Counted from the first letter of the stretch, positions 53,931 through 63,032 are shown. The stretch is 64,000 nucleotides of DNA from Acinetobacter sp. XH1741 (GCF_041021895.1 NZ_CP157428.1:1178001-1242000), one strand, 5' to 3'. Notes: generated by a model from the letters alone, not told the origin. Program-made: numbers and translations.

Positions 53931-55856
53931 ATGAATAAAAAATTATTATGGCCTTTTGCATTAACCACATTAGCAATGATGCTAAATGGTTGTGGCGGTG
54001 GTAGCTCAACTATTAATGAAGATCCTACCAGTGGCTCTGGAAGTTCCAATGCAAATGGAAGTTGTGCTGCATCAAGCGATGATTGCTTACAGTTTTCACT
54101 CGACTACCCAGTTGCAGGTCTTAATTTTACCTGTAGTAGTGTTGCAAATCAGAGCTTTGTGACCAAAGCTTCAGGAAACAGTGTAGTTGGTACATGTAAA
54201 CTTGGTGATACAGCGAACTTCTTTTTACAAGGAACTCAAACGAAAACCAAGATCGACTTGGGTTCTATTAATTTAGATAATATTTCAAAAATTAAGGTAG
54301 TCGTTCCGCCACGTTTGAAAGTTATGGATATGGCTACAGCTTTAACAGGTGTAGCACCAGCTTCATTAAGTCAAGATGATCCGACCATTCGTGTCGCAAT
54401 GGCATTGGTTAAACTCTTTCAAAGCGTTGGTTTAGAGCGTGGTGATAATGTCGTTGGAGATATACAACCTACATTATTTACTGAAGATAAGAAAAATACG
54501 TTAAATGTTGTACTTCAAAATATTACTGCTGCTGAATGGCAAAATGGTGCATACCTTGGTATTTTGAAACCTTGGTTAGATCTGAGTCAAATTGATAATA
54601 ATCAAGCTTTTGCTTTAGTCACTCAATTGGCTCATTTAAGTTTAGTCGGTTTATATCAATCAGATTACTTGACCTTAGCGCAGCCTAATTTAATCTCTGA
54701 GAATTTTTATGGATGTAATTTAGCTAATTTGGCGGATTGTCCAAAAAATGCAGCTAATACCCAACACGTGATAGGTAATTTATTCTTACTTTCAGATCGT
54801 CAAGGTTATACATTCGGTTATGGCTTACAATGGAAAGGTACGAGTACAACTACAAGTAACTCAACAGTTACGGCAGTAATGGAAGTATTAACTAAATCTA
54901 AGCCAGCCCAACTTACTGCAAATGCTCAAACAACATGGCTTGATCCGGTACAGGCTGAGATTAAATCGACACAACCATTCCATTTAAAAGCGTCAGCTAA
55001 TAGCAACGAAGATCTATTGATTTATCAAGGTAAATTATTAAATGATTCATTTATTGCTGGTCGTGAAAGTCTATATTTAGGTGCAACAAATAGTAAAACA
55101 CCAAATCCTCAACAGTATGCGCTATGGCGTCAAAGTATAGGGAATCAAAACTATAATGGCTCTCTGGATATCTATAAAGTGACTCCAGCAAGTTACCTTG
55201 CAAAAGATATCTTTAGAACTTCCAAAAATGTGAGTTCTGGGCAAACTTATATTTTCCCGCTTTACGGAACTTTAAATATTAAATTTGATACAGCTGGAAT
55301 TTCTCCAATCGATTTAGGTGTTGTGATCGATGAAAATGGTGATATCCGTACTGATATTAAACCTAATGCAACCGCAACGGATATGTCTGGCCAGTGTGGA
55401 ATAGTTTCAGATAATACTTTGGTTGATAATAATGGTGTTCAACAGTATCGCATAGGAACGACAGGTGGTACTGAGTCTGCTGCAAATGATAAATCCATTA
55501 CAGTAAAAATGATTTTTGCTGAACCTAAGCTAGGTAACCTCAATGGTATTATGGCAGGGTTAAACTCGAATGTTGTTCAGGGTACTACTGCAACTGGTAG
55601 CCAGACACTCATCGTAAGTGGAGCAAAAATTAACGTTGCTAACCTATTACAAGGGCAGGTAAGTGGAATTAACCTTACAACTTATGATAACAAAACAGTT
55701 TCATGGTTAAATCCATATGCTTTCTATCAACGAGTATATAACAATATTAAAGATGTGAGCCCAGCTCCTACAGACGATGATAAAGCTTTAGCTCAGAGAA
55801 TGAGTGGAACGATAACGATTCGAACAGCTGATTGTTATCAAATTAAGACAAAATAA
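53931..55856 (+). CDS. filF: FilF, large outer-membrane lipoprotein
   Basis: The 641-aa protein has a lipoprotein signal with lipobox LNGC (Cys at about 21), followed by a glycine and serine-rich spacer (GGGSSTINEDPTSGSGSS) and a large extracytoplasmic domain without cysteine-free repeats or recognisable enzyme motif. Paired cysteines near the N-terminus (SCAASSDDC; FTCSS; GTCKL) suggest disulfides. It is the last gene of the cluster, 18 bases after filE, and is closed by a terminator. Glycine after the lipid Cys is compatible with outer-membrane sorting. Confidence 0.78.
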   Translation: MNKKLLWPFALTTLAMMLNGCGGGSSTINEDPTSGSGSSNANGSCAASSDDCLQFSLDYPVAGLNFTCSSVANQSFVTKASGNSVVGTCKLGDTANFFLQGTQTKTKIDLGSINLDNISKIKVVVPPRLKVMDMATALTGVAPASLSQDDPTIRVAMALVKLFQSVGLERGDNVVGDIQPTLFTEDKKNTLNVVLQNITAAEWQNGAYLGILKPWLDLSQIDNNQAFALVTQLAHLSLVGLYQSDYLTLAQPNLISENFYGCNLANLADCPKNAANTQHVIGNLFLLSDRQGYTFGYGLQWKGTSTTTSNSTVTAVMEVLTKSKPAQLTANAQTTWLDPVQAEIKSTQPFHLKASANSNEDLLIYQGKLLNDSFIAGRESLYLGATNSKTPNPQQYALWRQSIGNQNYNGSLDIYKVTPASYLAKDIFRTSKNVSSGQTYIFPLYGTLNIKFDTAGISPIDLGVVIDENGDIRTDIKPNATATDMSGQCGIVSDNTLVDNNGVQQYRIGTTGGTESAANDKSITVKMIFAEPKLGNLNGIMAGLNSNVVQGTTATGSQTLIVSGAKINVANLLQGQVSGINLTTYDNKTVSWLNPYAFYQRVYNNIKDVSPAPTDDDKALAQRMSGTITIRTADCYQIKTK

Positions 55857-55863
55857 GAGCCCG

Positions 55864-55893
55864 AAAAAAGACCGCAAAAGCGGTCTTTTTTAT
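55864..55893. terminator. Terminator of the fil cluster
   Basis: The stem AAAAAGACCGC / GCGGTCTTTTT has an AAAA loop and T run. The A run on the other side lets it also serve the convergent Nudix gene. Confidence 0.9.
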
Positions 55894-55904
55894 TAGTTTA
55901 GTTT

Positions 55905-56453
55905 TTAGCCTGTATGATCTAAACGAGTACCCAAAGTTTCTAGATGCGTTGGGAAAATTTGTTGTTTACGATCTTCAAAATAATGTCGTAGTGTGTGTTC
56001 AACACTAGGAAATGCAAGCTCACCCCAAGGGATTTCATGCTCTTCAAACAGACGGCTCTCGATACTTTCTTCGCCTGCACCAAAAATACCATCTTTTAAC
56101 TGGGCTTTGAAAAGTACGTAAATTTGACCGATACGTGGAATGTTGTACATACAATAGAGTTGTTCTATTTCAATCTCAGCTTCTGCTTCTTCGCGGGTTT
56201 CACGTGCTGCGCCTTGTTCCATGGTTTCAAACAATTCCATATAACCAGCAGGAAGCGTCCATAAACCATAACGAGGTTCAATAGCTCGACGACAGAGGAG
56301 TACTTTGTTTTCCCATAACGCTAAGGCACCGCAGATTACTTTTGGGTTTTCATAATGAATATTGCCACAATGAGTACAAACACGGCGTACTTTATGATCA
56401 CCTAAAGGAATTTTTTGTTCGGTTTTATGCCCACACGCTACACAGAAACTCAT
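55905..56453 (-). CDS. Nudix hydrolase with N-terminal zinc ribbon
   Basis: The protein of about 182 aa begins with a zinc ribbon (CVACGHKTEQ and RRVCTHCGNIHYENPK). The Nudix fold follows, with LWTLPAGYMELFETMEQGAARETREEAEAEI (Nudix box from GYMELFE to REEAEAE, about residues 70-92). In the box the usual final glycine is glutamate. The ribbon followed by ENPKVICGALA resembles the NudC-like/ADP-ribose pyrophosphatase group, but the length is shorter than NudC. Substrate unknown. The ATG at 56451-56453 is preferred because the Zn ribbon starts right after it. Confidence 0.85.
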   Translation of the reverse strand: MSFCVACGHKTEQKIPLGDHKVRRVCTHCGNIHYENPKVICGALALWENKVLLCRRAIEPRYGLWTLPAGYMELFETMEQGAARETREEAEAEIEIEQLYCMYNIPRIGQIYVLFKAQLKDGIFGAGEESIESRLFEEHEIPWGELAFPSVEHTLRHYFEDRKQQIFPTHLETLGTRLDHTG

Positions 56454-56576
56454 AATTATCATCGAGTATAGAGATGACTCAGCATAACTGAATTTTTAGA
56501 CTTACGCATCAACTCTATTCTCTAAGTTTGATTTTCAGATATGATGCAAAGAGAGACAGAATAATAGGTGAATGGT

Positions 56577-57209
56577 ATGGAAGAGCACTTGCTAACACAG
56601 AAGTTACAGCAAAGGTTGCGCTTTTCCACCCGTATACAAGAAGCACAAGCAGCAGTACTGATTGCGATTACAAATGAAAATAATCCTAAGGTACTGCTTA
56701 CACGCCGTTCAATACATATGAACAACCATGCGGGGGAAGTTTCTTTTCCGGGTGGAAAGCGTGACCCAAGTGATACCAGTAATATTGTGGTGGCATTAAG
56801 AGAAGCCCAAGAAGAAACGGCTTTAAATCCTTTTGATGTGCAGCTGTTAGGTGATTTGCCAATGCAGCGTGCAAGAAGTGGTCTGTCTGTAAAACCGATT
56901 GTTGGACTTATTCCACCAGAGGTAACTTTAATACCTCAGCCTACCGAAATAGATCGAATTTTCTTTGTGCCATTACAGCAACTTATAGAGACGCACCCGA
57001 CACCCTATGAAGTCCGATATGCTCATCAGTCTTTATATTTTCCAAGTCTACAGATTGATAATGAAATCATTTGGGGCTTAACTGCTCGTATGTTAGTTGC
57101 GTTGTTTAAGTATGGTTTAGGCTATCAAAAAGAGTGGCCATTTTTACTCAACTCGCCAACATTTGGAATGCCAAAATTTTCTCATAAAAATAAAGATCAG
57201 GATCGATAA
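56577..57209 (+). CDS. nudL: Nudix CoA pyrophosphatase (NudL-like)
   Basis: The protein of about 210 aa has VLLTRRSIHMNNHAGEVSFPGGKRD (core LLTRRSIHMNNHAGE), the signature of coenzyme A pyrophosphatases that lies upstream of the Nudix box. The box itself is GGKRDPSDTSNIVVALREAQEE (part: VALREAQEETALNP). These enzymes cleave CoA and derivatives to 4'-phosphopantetheine and 3',5'-ADP. The ATG at 56577 has AGGTG six bases upstream; an in-frame GTG nine bases earlier overlaps that Shine-Dalgarno. It is followed after three bases by the carbonic anhydrase-like gene. Confidence 0.87.
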   Translation: MEEHLLTQKLQQRLRFSTRIQEAQAAVLIAITNENNPKVLLTRRSIHMNNHAGEVSFPGGKRDPSDTSNIVVALREAQEETALNPFDVQLLGDLPMQRARSGLSVKPIVGLIPPEVTLIPQPTEIDRIFFVPLQQLIETHPTPYEVRYAHQSLYFPSLQIDNEIIWGLTARMLVALFKYGLGYQKEWPFLLNSPTFGMPKFSHKNKDQDR

Positions 57210-57212
57210 ATT

Positions 57213-57743
57213 ATGATGTATAGCTATCAAGGTCATTACCCAAAAGTATTACATGAGCCATGGGATGGCTGGGTTGCTCCAACTGCAACAGTCATTGGCC
57301 AAGTAGAACTGGGTCGTCAGGTGAGTATTTGGTTTGGGGCTGTAGTTCGTGCCGATAATTGTGTAGTTCGGATTGGCAATTTTTCTAATATTCAAGAAAA
57401 TTCAGTATTACATACCGATGCGGGAATTGAGCTGAATATTGGTGAATATGTCACAGTTGGGCATAAAGTCATGCTACACGGGTGTACGATTGGGGATAAT
57501 AGTCTAATTGGTATGAACGCCGTAATCTTAAATCGAGCTGTCATTGGTAAAAACTGTATTATTGGTGCTAATGCCTTAATTCCTGAAGGGAAAGTGATTC
57601 CAGATAACTCAGTGGTAATGGGATCTCCGGGCAAGATTGTAAAAACATTAGATGATGATGGAGCTGCAAAAATAAGGTTGAGCGCACTACATTATGCTGA
57701 GCACTTTAAAAGCTATGCAGATTTAAAAGAATTTCATTTTTAA
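57213..57743 (+). CDS. yrdA: Gamma-carbonic-anhydrase-like hexapeptide protein
   Basis: The 176-aa left-handed beta-helix protein has about seven hexapeptide turns (VIGQVELGRQVSIWFGAVV; GNFSNIQENSVLHTD; VGHKVMLHGCTIGDNSLIGM). The zinc-binding histidines are in NSVLHTD, VGHKV and LHGC, giving the three-His site of gamma carbonic anhydrases. YrdA relatives have zinc but uncertain activity. A hairpin terminator follows. The start is ATGATG at 57213/57216. Confidence 0.92.
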   Translation: MMYSYQGHYPKVLHEPWDGWVAPTATVIGQVELGRQVSIWFGAVVRADNCVVRIGNFSNIQENSVLHTDAGIELNIGEYVTVGHKVMLHGCTIGDNSLIGMNAVILNRAVIGKNCIIGANALIPEGKVIPDNSVVMGSPGKIVKTLDDDGAAKIRLSALHYAEHFKSYADLKEFHF

Positions 57744-57764
57744 ACTTTTAGTAAGATATCTTCG

Positions 57765-57790
57765 ATGCCAAGCACACGCTTGGTATTTTT
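57765..57790 (+). terminator. Terminator after the gamma-carbonic-anhydrase gene
   Basis: The stem ATGCCAAGC / GCTTGGTAT (57765-57773 and 57778-57786, one G-T pair) has an ACAC loop followed by T-rich sequence, 22 bases after the stop. Confidence 0.85.
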
Positions 57791-57875
57791 ATTTAGATAG
57801 GAACAACTCGCCTATAAGAGCTGAGTGGGGTATCATAACTTCCGTTTTTAAACTGATTGAATACTAAGGTTGTGC

Positions 57876-58541
57876 ATGAAACTGCTGGCGTTGGAAACTG
57901 CAAATGAGCAATGTTCCATTTCATTAATCGATGAAACCCAAGAACTATTTTTTCAACTCGATACGCGAGCGAAAGCACAAACCCAAACCATTTTGCCAAT
58001 GATTGAGCAGGGCTTACAACAAACTGGACTTGACGTTGCTGGTTTAGATGCAATTGCCTTTAGTCGTGGTCCAGGTTCTTTTAGTGGTGTTCGAATTAAT
58101 GCCGCTGTTGCTCAGGCTTTAGCATGGTCACAAGATTTACCAGTTATTCCGGTTTCTACCTTACAAGCTCTTGCACAAGCAGCTTACCGACTTGAAGGTT
58201 TAGAGCAGGTGACAGCAGTACTCGATGCACGTATGAACGAAGTTTACATTGCAAGTTTCGTTTTAGCTGAACAAGGCATCATGCAATGTATTGATGAAGA
58301 AAAATTAATGAGCTATGAGCAAGCTGCTGCTTATGCAAAACATTGCTTAATCGGTTCAGGCGCCAAATTACTTCAAGCCGATGCACAGCATCAAACGATC
58401 ACTGCAACTGCGCAGGATATTGCTTCAATTGCACGTGTGTATGCTGCGCAAAAACAGTGGGTCGATGCTGAACATGCATTACCAGTTTACTTGCGTGATG
58501 ATGCATGGAAAAAAATAGCAGATCAGGGTAAAGCAAAATAA
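57876..58541 (+). CDS. tsaB: tRNA threonylcarbamoyladenosine biosynthesis protein TsaB
   Basis: The 221-aa ASKHA-fold protein has [19 protein letters not shown] at the N-terminus and the conserved [20 protein letters not shown]. It lacks the metal-binding histidines of TsaD, as expected. TsaB is the scaffold partner of TsaD and TsaE in making t6A37 on ANN-decoding tRNAs. Start ATG 57876 with AAGG upstream. It precedes rsmJ by 11 bases. Confidence 0.93.
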   Translation: MKLLALETANEQCSISLIDETQELFFQLDTRAKAQTQTILPMIEQGLQQTGLDVAGLDAIAFSRGPGSFSGVRINAAVAQALAWSQDLPVIPVSTLQALAQAAYRLEGLEQVTAVLDARMNEVYIASFVLAEQGIMQCIDEEKLMSYEQAAAYAKHCLIGSGAKLLQADAQHQTITATAQDIASIARVYAAQKQWVDAEHALPVYLRDDAWKKIADQGKAK

Positions 58542-58552
58542 AGGCACTACTC

Positions 58553-59344
58553 ATGCATATATATTTTGAAGTAGATTTCCAAGAAAAAGCACAGCACTAC
58601 CAAGCTGTGCTTTCTTCTAGAGATGTGTCAGTCGATTTACAGACCATTGAAAAACTCAATGCTCGTTTTTTACGCTTAAACCCTGAACTGGCACTTTGTG
58701 TAGATGAAAATGGGCTTTGGTTGTCTGCAAATGGCATGAAAATGCAGCCTGACTGGAAAGCTGAAATTCCACGCTTAAAACGTGCAAGTCTTAAATCAGA
58801 AATGATTGCTCGTGCTTGTCAGTTAGGGGAAAAACCAGTACTGGTGGATGCTACAGCAGGCTTAGGTCATGACAGCTTACTTATGGCGTATTTAGGTGCT
58901 CAAATACAGCTTGTTGAACGCCATCCGATTTTATTTACTTTACTTGAAGATTCAAAAGCTCAAGCGCAACGTGATCCATTTTTAGGTCAGTTTATGGATC
59001 GTATTCAACTGGTGTTTGCTGACTCTGCAAGCTATTTACAGCAATTAGAGCAAGAGGCACAAACAGTTGATGTTGTGTATCTTGACCCGATGTTTCCACA
59101 ACGTGATCAGAACCATCAAGCGATTAAGAAACAAGCCCAAGTTAAAAAGCAGATGCAGCTTCTACATTTACTTTTACCCGAAGATGGGGAAATGGATTTA
59201 GGCGATAATTTACTTGAGTTGGCTCAGAAGGTGGCAAAGCGAGTCATCGTGAAACGTCCACGACATGCTATTTTTTTAGCAAATCAAGAGCCGTCTCATC
59301 AGTGGCAGGGTGATGCTTGTCGTTTTGATGCTTACTTTCAGTAA
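58553..59344 (+). CDS. rsmJ: 16S rRNA (guanine-1516-N2)-methyltransferase
   Basis: The 263-aa protein of the RsmJ family has a SAM motif [19 protein letters not shown] and [14 protein letters not shown] acidic end of strand two ([15 protein letters not shown]). The catalytic motif is [15 protein letters not shown] (the D-P-M-F-P form is diagnostic). It methylates G1516 in helix 45 of 16S rRNA. Length and gene order (tsaB then rsmJ) support one small operon for RNA modification. Confidence 0.92.
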   Translation: MHIYFEVDFQEKAQHYQAVLSSRDVSVDLQTIEKLNARFLRLNPELALCVDENGLWLSANGMKMQPDWKAEIPRLKRASLKSEMIARACQLGEKPVLVDATAGLGHDSLLMAYLGAQIQLVERHPILFTLLEDSKAQAQRDPFLGQFMDRIQLVFADSASYLQQLEQEAQTVDVVYLDPMFPQRDQNHQAIKKQAQVKKQMQLLHLLLPEDGEMDLGDNLLELAQKVAKRVIVKRPRHAIFLANQEPSHQWQGDACRFDAYFQ

Positions 59345-59415
59345 GCTTATGTAAGGTTAAGTTTTATTGCTTGAATAATGCACAAATATATGTGATATAG
59401 TTCAAAAGCATGATT

Positions 59416-59452
59416 GCTAAAATTCTTAGCAGGCATACACTTATGGTGCCTG
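59416..59452 (+). promoter_or_regulatory. Two adjacent small hairpins in the leader of the C13 peptidase gene
   Basis: GCTAA-AATTC-TTAGC (59416-59430) is followed directly by CAGGCA / TGCCTG (59430-59435 and 59447-59452), ending 28 bases before the ATG. No T run follows, so they are leader structures of unknown effect. Confidence 0.5.
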
Positions 59453-59480
59453 ACAAAAACGAAATTTTTGAAACCTTTTT

Positions 59481-60932
59481 ATGATTGATCTCAAACCTTC
59501 CATTAACTTTTGGCATGATTTTAAAAGTAACCAGCTTGCCGGAATGTGGTTATTTTTGGGGTCAAGACGTTCCTTACAGATCGTACATCCCTCTATTCTT
59601 CAGCTTATTGTTTGGGGAATATTAGGCGGGTGTACCAACTCGCTTTATAGCTGGCTTGTTGCTGGTCAAACCGGTGATTTCAACTCCCAAGGTTTAATTG
59701 GGTACGCACTCTGGCCTTTTATTGCGCTTATTGTCGGTATTTTTTTATCACAGCGTATTAATCAGCCGCGTTTAATGTTAGTTCCAGCTTTGCTCTGGCT
59801 GGTTTTAGATACCAATATTTTATTAATTCAATGTTTAATTCAGTATTTGGGATCTAATGGTTATCTGAACTTTATCCCAGATGCTATTTATAACGGCATT
59901 TTACCAAGCCTATTTGTGGCACTTTTTGTGTGGCAAAGTTTAGCTGTTATTTGGGTTTTCTCACGTGAGCTCAAGTGGCCTTGGTGGGAGCGGGCACTGG
60001 TTATGGTGGCAACTATTGCGACCATGGTGGTTTGGCAACTTTCAGTAAAAGATCAGCCTATTTGGAAAGTAGAAGACTCTCCACCTACGTTTGCCGAAGA
60101 TGCTTTTTATGCACAAAGTAAGTTACTTCATGATGCCTTAGAACAGGTTCAGTATGGTGAAGTAGCCAAAAGTCATTGGTATTTCTTGGGCGTTGCGGGT
60201 GACAGTTATCAAGACGTTTTTAAATCGGAAGTTGTTCGTATTAAAGAACAATTCGATACGCGTTTTGGTACAGTTGGGCGTTCGATGATGCTGGTCAATA
60301 ATCCGGACACTCGTACAGAAATTCCGATTGCATCTAAAACCAGTATTGAGCTAGCGCTACGCCGTATGGGGCAGCAGATGAACCGTGATAGTGATGTGCT
60401 CTTTTTATATATGACATCGCACGGTGAACAGAACCATTTTGAGATTGAAAATGCGCCTTTAGATTTAGGACAAGTCGATCCGAAATGGTTACGTGAAACA
60501 CTTGATAAAGCTGGTATTCGTTGGCGTGTGATTGTTATTTCTGCCTGTTATTCAGGAAGCTTCATTCCTGCTTTACAGTCACCAGATACTTTAATTATTA
60601 CTGCATCTGCTGCGGATAAAACTTCTTTTGGGTGTAATAACGAAGCTGATTATACTTATTTTGGGCGAGCGTTCTTTGACTTGGCTATGCGAGAGCAGCC
60701 TTCAATGAAAGATTCGTTTAATGCTGCCAAGCAAACTGTAACTAAATGGGAAGTGGCTCAAGGTGTAGAGCCTTCAGAGCCGCAATGGATAATTGGTAAG
60801 AATATGGAACTTATGCTCCCTCAGTTGGAAAAATATCTTTTCCCACAACAAAATACGGGTAGCGTAAATATTGCTCAAACACAAACAGAGGCTAAAAACG
60901 ATGCAACTCCTGCAAAAAAACCGCTGCTTTGA
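59481..60932 (+). CDS. Membrane-bound C13 (legumain-like) peptidase
   Basis: The 483-aa protein has six or so hydrophobic segments in the first 185 residues (LQLIVWGILGG; YALWPFIALIVGIFL; LMLVPALLWLVLD; others), then a soluble caspase-like domain. The catalytic His is in VLFLYMTSHGEQNHF (His 314) and the Cys in RVIVISACYSGSFIPAL (Cys 356). A following ITASAADKTSFG motif completes the peptidase C13 pattern. Legumain-type enzymes cut after Asn/Asp and GPI-transamidase is a relative; the bacterial targets are unknown. The last 32 bases overlap the fghA start. Confidence 0.87.
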   Translation: MIDLKPSINFWHDFKSNQLAGMWLFLGSRRSLQIVHPSILQLIVWGILGGCTNSLYSWLVAGQTGDFNSQGLIGYALWPFIALIVGIFLSQRINQPRLMLVPALLWLVLDTNILLIQCLIQYLGSNGYLNFIPDAIYNGILPSLFVALFVWQSLAVIWVFSRELKWPWWERALVMVATIATMVVWQLSVKDQPIWKVEDSPPTFAEDAFYAQSKLLHDALEQVQYGEVAKSHWYFLGVAGDSYQDVFKSEVVRIKEQFDTRFGTVGRSMMLVNNPDTRTEIPIASKTSIELALRRMGQQMNRDSDVLFLYMTSHGEQNHFEIENAPLDLGQVDPKWLRETLDKAGIRWRVIVISACYSGSFIPALQSPDTLIITASAADKTSFGCNNEADYTYFGRAFFDLAMREQPSMKDSFNAAKQTVTKWEVAQGVEPSEPQWIIGKNMELMLPQLEKYLFPQQNTGSVNIAQTQTEAKNDATPAKKPLL

Positions 60933-61746
60933 AGGTGAGCAGCGCATCTACCAATTCGATTCTCAATTATTAAAAGGCTCTACCAAGGTCGGTGTTTATT
61001 TACCACCTGCGGCATTAGAAGGTAAATCATGTTCGACCTTGTTTTACCTAGCGGGTTTAACCTGTACTGAAGAAACCTTCGCGATTAAAGCACATGCGCA
61101 GCATATGGCAGCTCATCTTGGCCTTATATTGATTACGCCTGATACTTCTCCTCGTGGGGAACAGGTTGCAGCAGGGGATCATTGGGATATAGGACAGGGT
61201 GCAGGTTTTTATATTAATGCAACGCAAGCGCCTTGGTCTGAACATTATCAGATGGAAAGCTACTTAATTGATGAGTTATATCCACTTATTTTAAAAAGTT
61301 TTCCAGTAAATGCTCAACAAGTCGGTATCTTTGGGCATTCGATGGGCGGCCACGGCGCATTAACTTTAGCTTTTAAATATCCTGAAAAGTTTAAATCAGT
61401 CTCTGCTTTTGCACCGATCTGTGCACCAAGTGAATGTGCATGGGGCGAAAAAGCATTTAGCCATTATTTGGGTACAGATCGTGATAGCTGGTTAGCTCAT
61501 GATGCCACAGCTTTAGTCTCGAAAAATGGTGCAGTATTTAGCGAAATTTTAGTTGATCAGGGATTAGATGACCAATTTTATGAGCAACTTCACCCTGAAA
61601 AATTTAAGCAAGCATGTTTAAAAGCAGGACAGCCTTTAACTTTAAGACAACATGCTGGCTATGATCATGGCTATTACTTTATCCAGACCTTTATGGATGA
61701 GCACTTACAGTTTCATGCAATCCAATTAGAAAAGGTCGCTGGCTAA
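60901..61746 (+). CDS. fghA: S-formylglutathione hydrolase
   Basis: The 281-aa alpha/beta hydrolase (esterase D family) has YLAGLTCTEETFAIKAHAQ near residue 50 and the nucleophile elbow in GIFGHSMGGHGAL (Ser about 149). The acid is in EILVDQGLDDQF and the His in QHAGYDHGYYFI. It hydrolyses S-formylglutathione to formate and glutathione, the second step of glutathione-dependent formaldehyde detoxification. The dehydrogenase frmA/adhC is not adjacent. The ATG at 60901, with AGAGG upstream, overlaps the C13 gene by 32 bases and the longer frame is rejected. Confidence 0.95.
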   Translation: MQLLQKNRCFEGEQRIYQFDSQLLKGSTKVGVYLPPAALEGKSCSTLFYLAGLTCTEETFAIKAHAQHMAAHLGLILITPDTSPRGEQVAAGDHWDIGQGAGFYINATQAPWSEHYQMESYLIDELYPLILKSFPVNAQQVGIFGHSMGGHGALTLAFKYPEKFKSVSAFAPICAPSECAWGEKAFSHYLGTDRDSWLAHDATALVSKNGAVFSEILVDQGLDDQFYEQLHPEKFKQACLKAGQPLTLRQHAGYDHGYYFIQTFMDEHLQFHAIQLEKVAG

Positions 61747-61747
61747 A

Positions 61748-62020
61748 TTAGTGTTGCCATTTCACCTGAAATTCTTGTTGAGCCATGCGGTTTAGATGAT
61801 CAAGGACAACTTTTTCCAAGTGATCGTGGTCATCTAACTGACTATCAATAGCAACATTTAACTGCTCTGTTTGAGGTGCAAGTGTAATGACTGCTGTAGG
61901 CATTAAGATTTTAAAATCTTGCTCAGTTTCTTGTACTTCAAACTTATGTTTCCAATGATTAACGAGACGTTTTGCAATGCGTTTTCCATCATTTGTTAAT
62001 AGATGAGTTGTGCTTTTCAT
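61748..62020 (-). CDS. DUF2218 small protein
   Basis: The 90-aa soluble protein begins MKSTTHLLTNDGKRIAKRLVNHWKH (part: THLLTNDGKRIAKRLVNHW) and ends DHLNRMAQQEFQVKWQH. This is the DUF2218 layout: residues about 5-20 the basic T-x-x-G-x-R-x-x-x-x-L-x-x-H-W motif, then a HL-E-xxx-DHL helix. Often found near siderophore-interacting proteins in other bacteria but not here. The ATG at 62018-62020 is chosen because GAGGA is placed upstream. It ends two bases from fghA, tail to tail. Confidence 0.8.
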   Translation of the reverse strand: MKSTTHLLTNDGKRIAKRLVNHWKHKFEVQETEQDFKILMPTAVITLAPQTEQLNVAIDSQLDDHDHLEKVVLDHLNRMAQQEFQVKWQH

Positions 62021-62204
62021 TATCAATCCTCACATTGGTTTAATGTACCTTAACAAATTCGTTTGGCACTTAGCATTCTATAATAGCAACGTTACGTTGC
62101 AAGTTTGAAATGTTGGCATTTAAACAAGGAAGGGCGGGCCAAGCAGACTCTTTTTTGTTATAATTTCTAGCCTCTCCTTAAACTTTTAGCCAGGTCATCC
62201 ACCT

Positions 62205-62891
62205 ATGTCCAAGCCTTATTTGATTGCTCCTTCTATTTTATCTGCCGATTTTGCTCGTTTAGGCGAAGATGTAGACAAAGTGTTAGCTGCAGGTGCAGAT
62301 GTAGTGCATTTTGACGTTATGGATAATCACTATGTTCCAAACTTAACTTTTGGTGCTGGTGTATGTAAGGCCTTAAAAAAATATGGCGTTAAAGCGCCAA
62401 TTGATGTGCATTTAATGGTGTCTCCAGTTGACCGTATTATTGGCGATTTCCTGGAAGCTGGCGCAGATATCATTACCTTCCACCCAGAAGCATCTCACCA
62501 CATTGACCGTTCATTACAGCTTATTAAGTCAGGTGGCGCTAAAGCAGGCTTAGTTTTTAACCCAGCTACGCCATTACACCATTTAGATTATGTGCTTGAT
62601 AAAGTAGATCAAATTTTAATAATGAGTGTAAACCCTGGTTTTGGTGGACAAAAGTTCATTCCAATGACTTTAGAAAAATTACGTGAAGCTCGCAAAATTA
62701 TTGATGCAAGTGGCCGTGATATCCGTTTAGAAGTTGACGGTGGTGTTGGCCCTGCAAATATTCGTGAAATTGCAGAAGCGGGTGCAGATATGTTTGTTGC
62801 GGGTTCAGCAATTTTTGGTCAACCAGATTATAAAGTGGTGATTGATCAAATGCGTGCAGAGCTTGCTAAAGTAGGCAGTGTAGACGCTTAA
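62205..62891 (+). CDS. rpe: Ribulose-phosphate 3-epimerase
   Basis: The 228-aa TIM-barrel enzyme has [17 protein letters not shown] and the metal/catalytic residues in [18 protein letters not shown] (Asp of DVMD). The remaining conserved pieces are [25 protein letters not shown] and [13 protein letters not shown] (second Asp). It interconverts ribulose- and xylulose-5-phosphate in the pentose phosphate pathway. A TATAAT at 62159-62164 is a likely -10. Monocistronic in appearance. Confidence 0.96.
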   Translation: MSKPYLIAPSILSADFARLGEDVDKVLAAGADVVHFDVMDNHYVPNLTFGAGVCKALKKYGVKAPIDVHLMVSPVDRIIGDFLEAGADIITFHPEASHHIDRSLQLIKSGGAKAGLVFNPATPLHHLDYVLDKVDQILIMSVNPGFGGQKFIPMTLEKLREARKIIDASGRDIRLEVDGGVGPANIREIAEAGADMFVAGSAIFGQPDYKVVIDQMRAELAKVGSVDA

Positions 62892-62897
62892 AAGCAA

Positions 62898-62990
62898 ATG
62901 TTAAGCTTAGGTAAGCTTGTGGATAACTTTGTTTATAACTGTATGGATAACTGTGTTGATAACCGTATGGATAAGATGTTGGTAAAATAA
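62898..62990 (+). CDS. Possible small ORF, 30 codons, with repeated V/M-D-N units
   Basis: The ATG at 62898 opens a frame of 30 codons to the TAA at 62988-62990. Its middle reads LVDNFVYNCMDNCVDNRMD, a four-residue repeat produced by the 12-bp DNA repeat in this region. It begins six bases after the rpe stop and has no clear Shine-Dalgarno, so coding may be fortuitous. It could be a short peptide or only a by-product of the DnaA-box-like array. Confidence 0.3.
   Translation: MLSLGKLVDNFVYNCMDNCVDNRMDKMLVK
62918..62977 (+). repeat. 12-bp periodic array of DnaA-box-like sequences
   Basis: Five units start at 62918, 62930, 62942, 62954 and 62966, exactly 12 bases apart: TGTGGATAA, TGTTTATAA, TATGGATAA, TGTTGATAA, TATGGATAA, most followed by CT or CC. 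The first is the perfect reverse complement of the DnaA box TTATCCACA, and three others differ by one base (the second unit by two). Confidence 0.6.
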
Positions 62991-63032
62991 ACAAAATGAG
63001 ATCAACCGCTTACTCTCTAAGCAAAATATATG

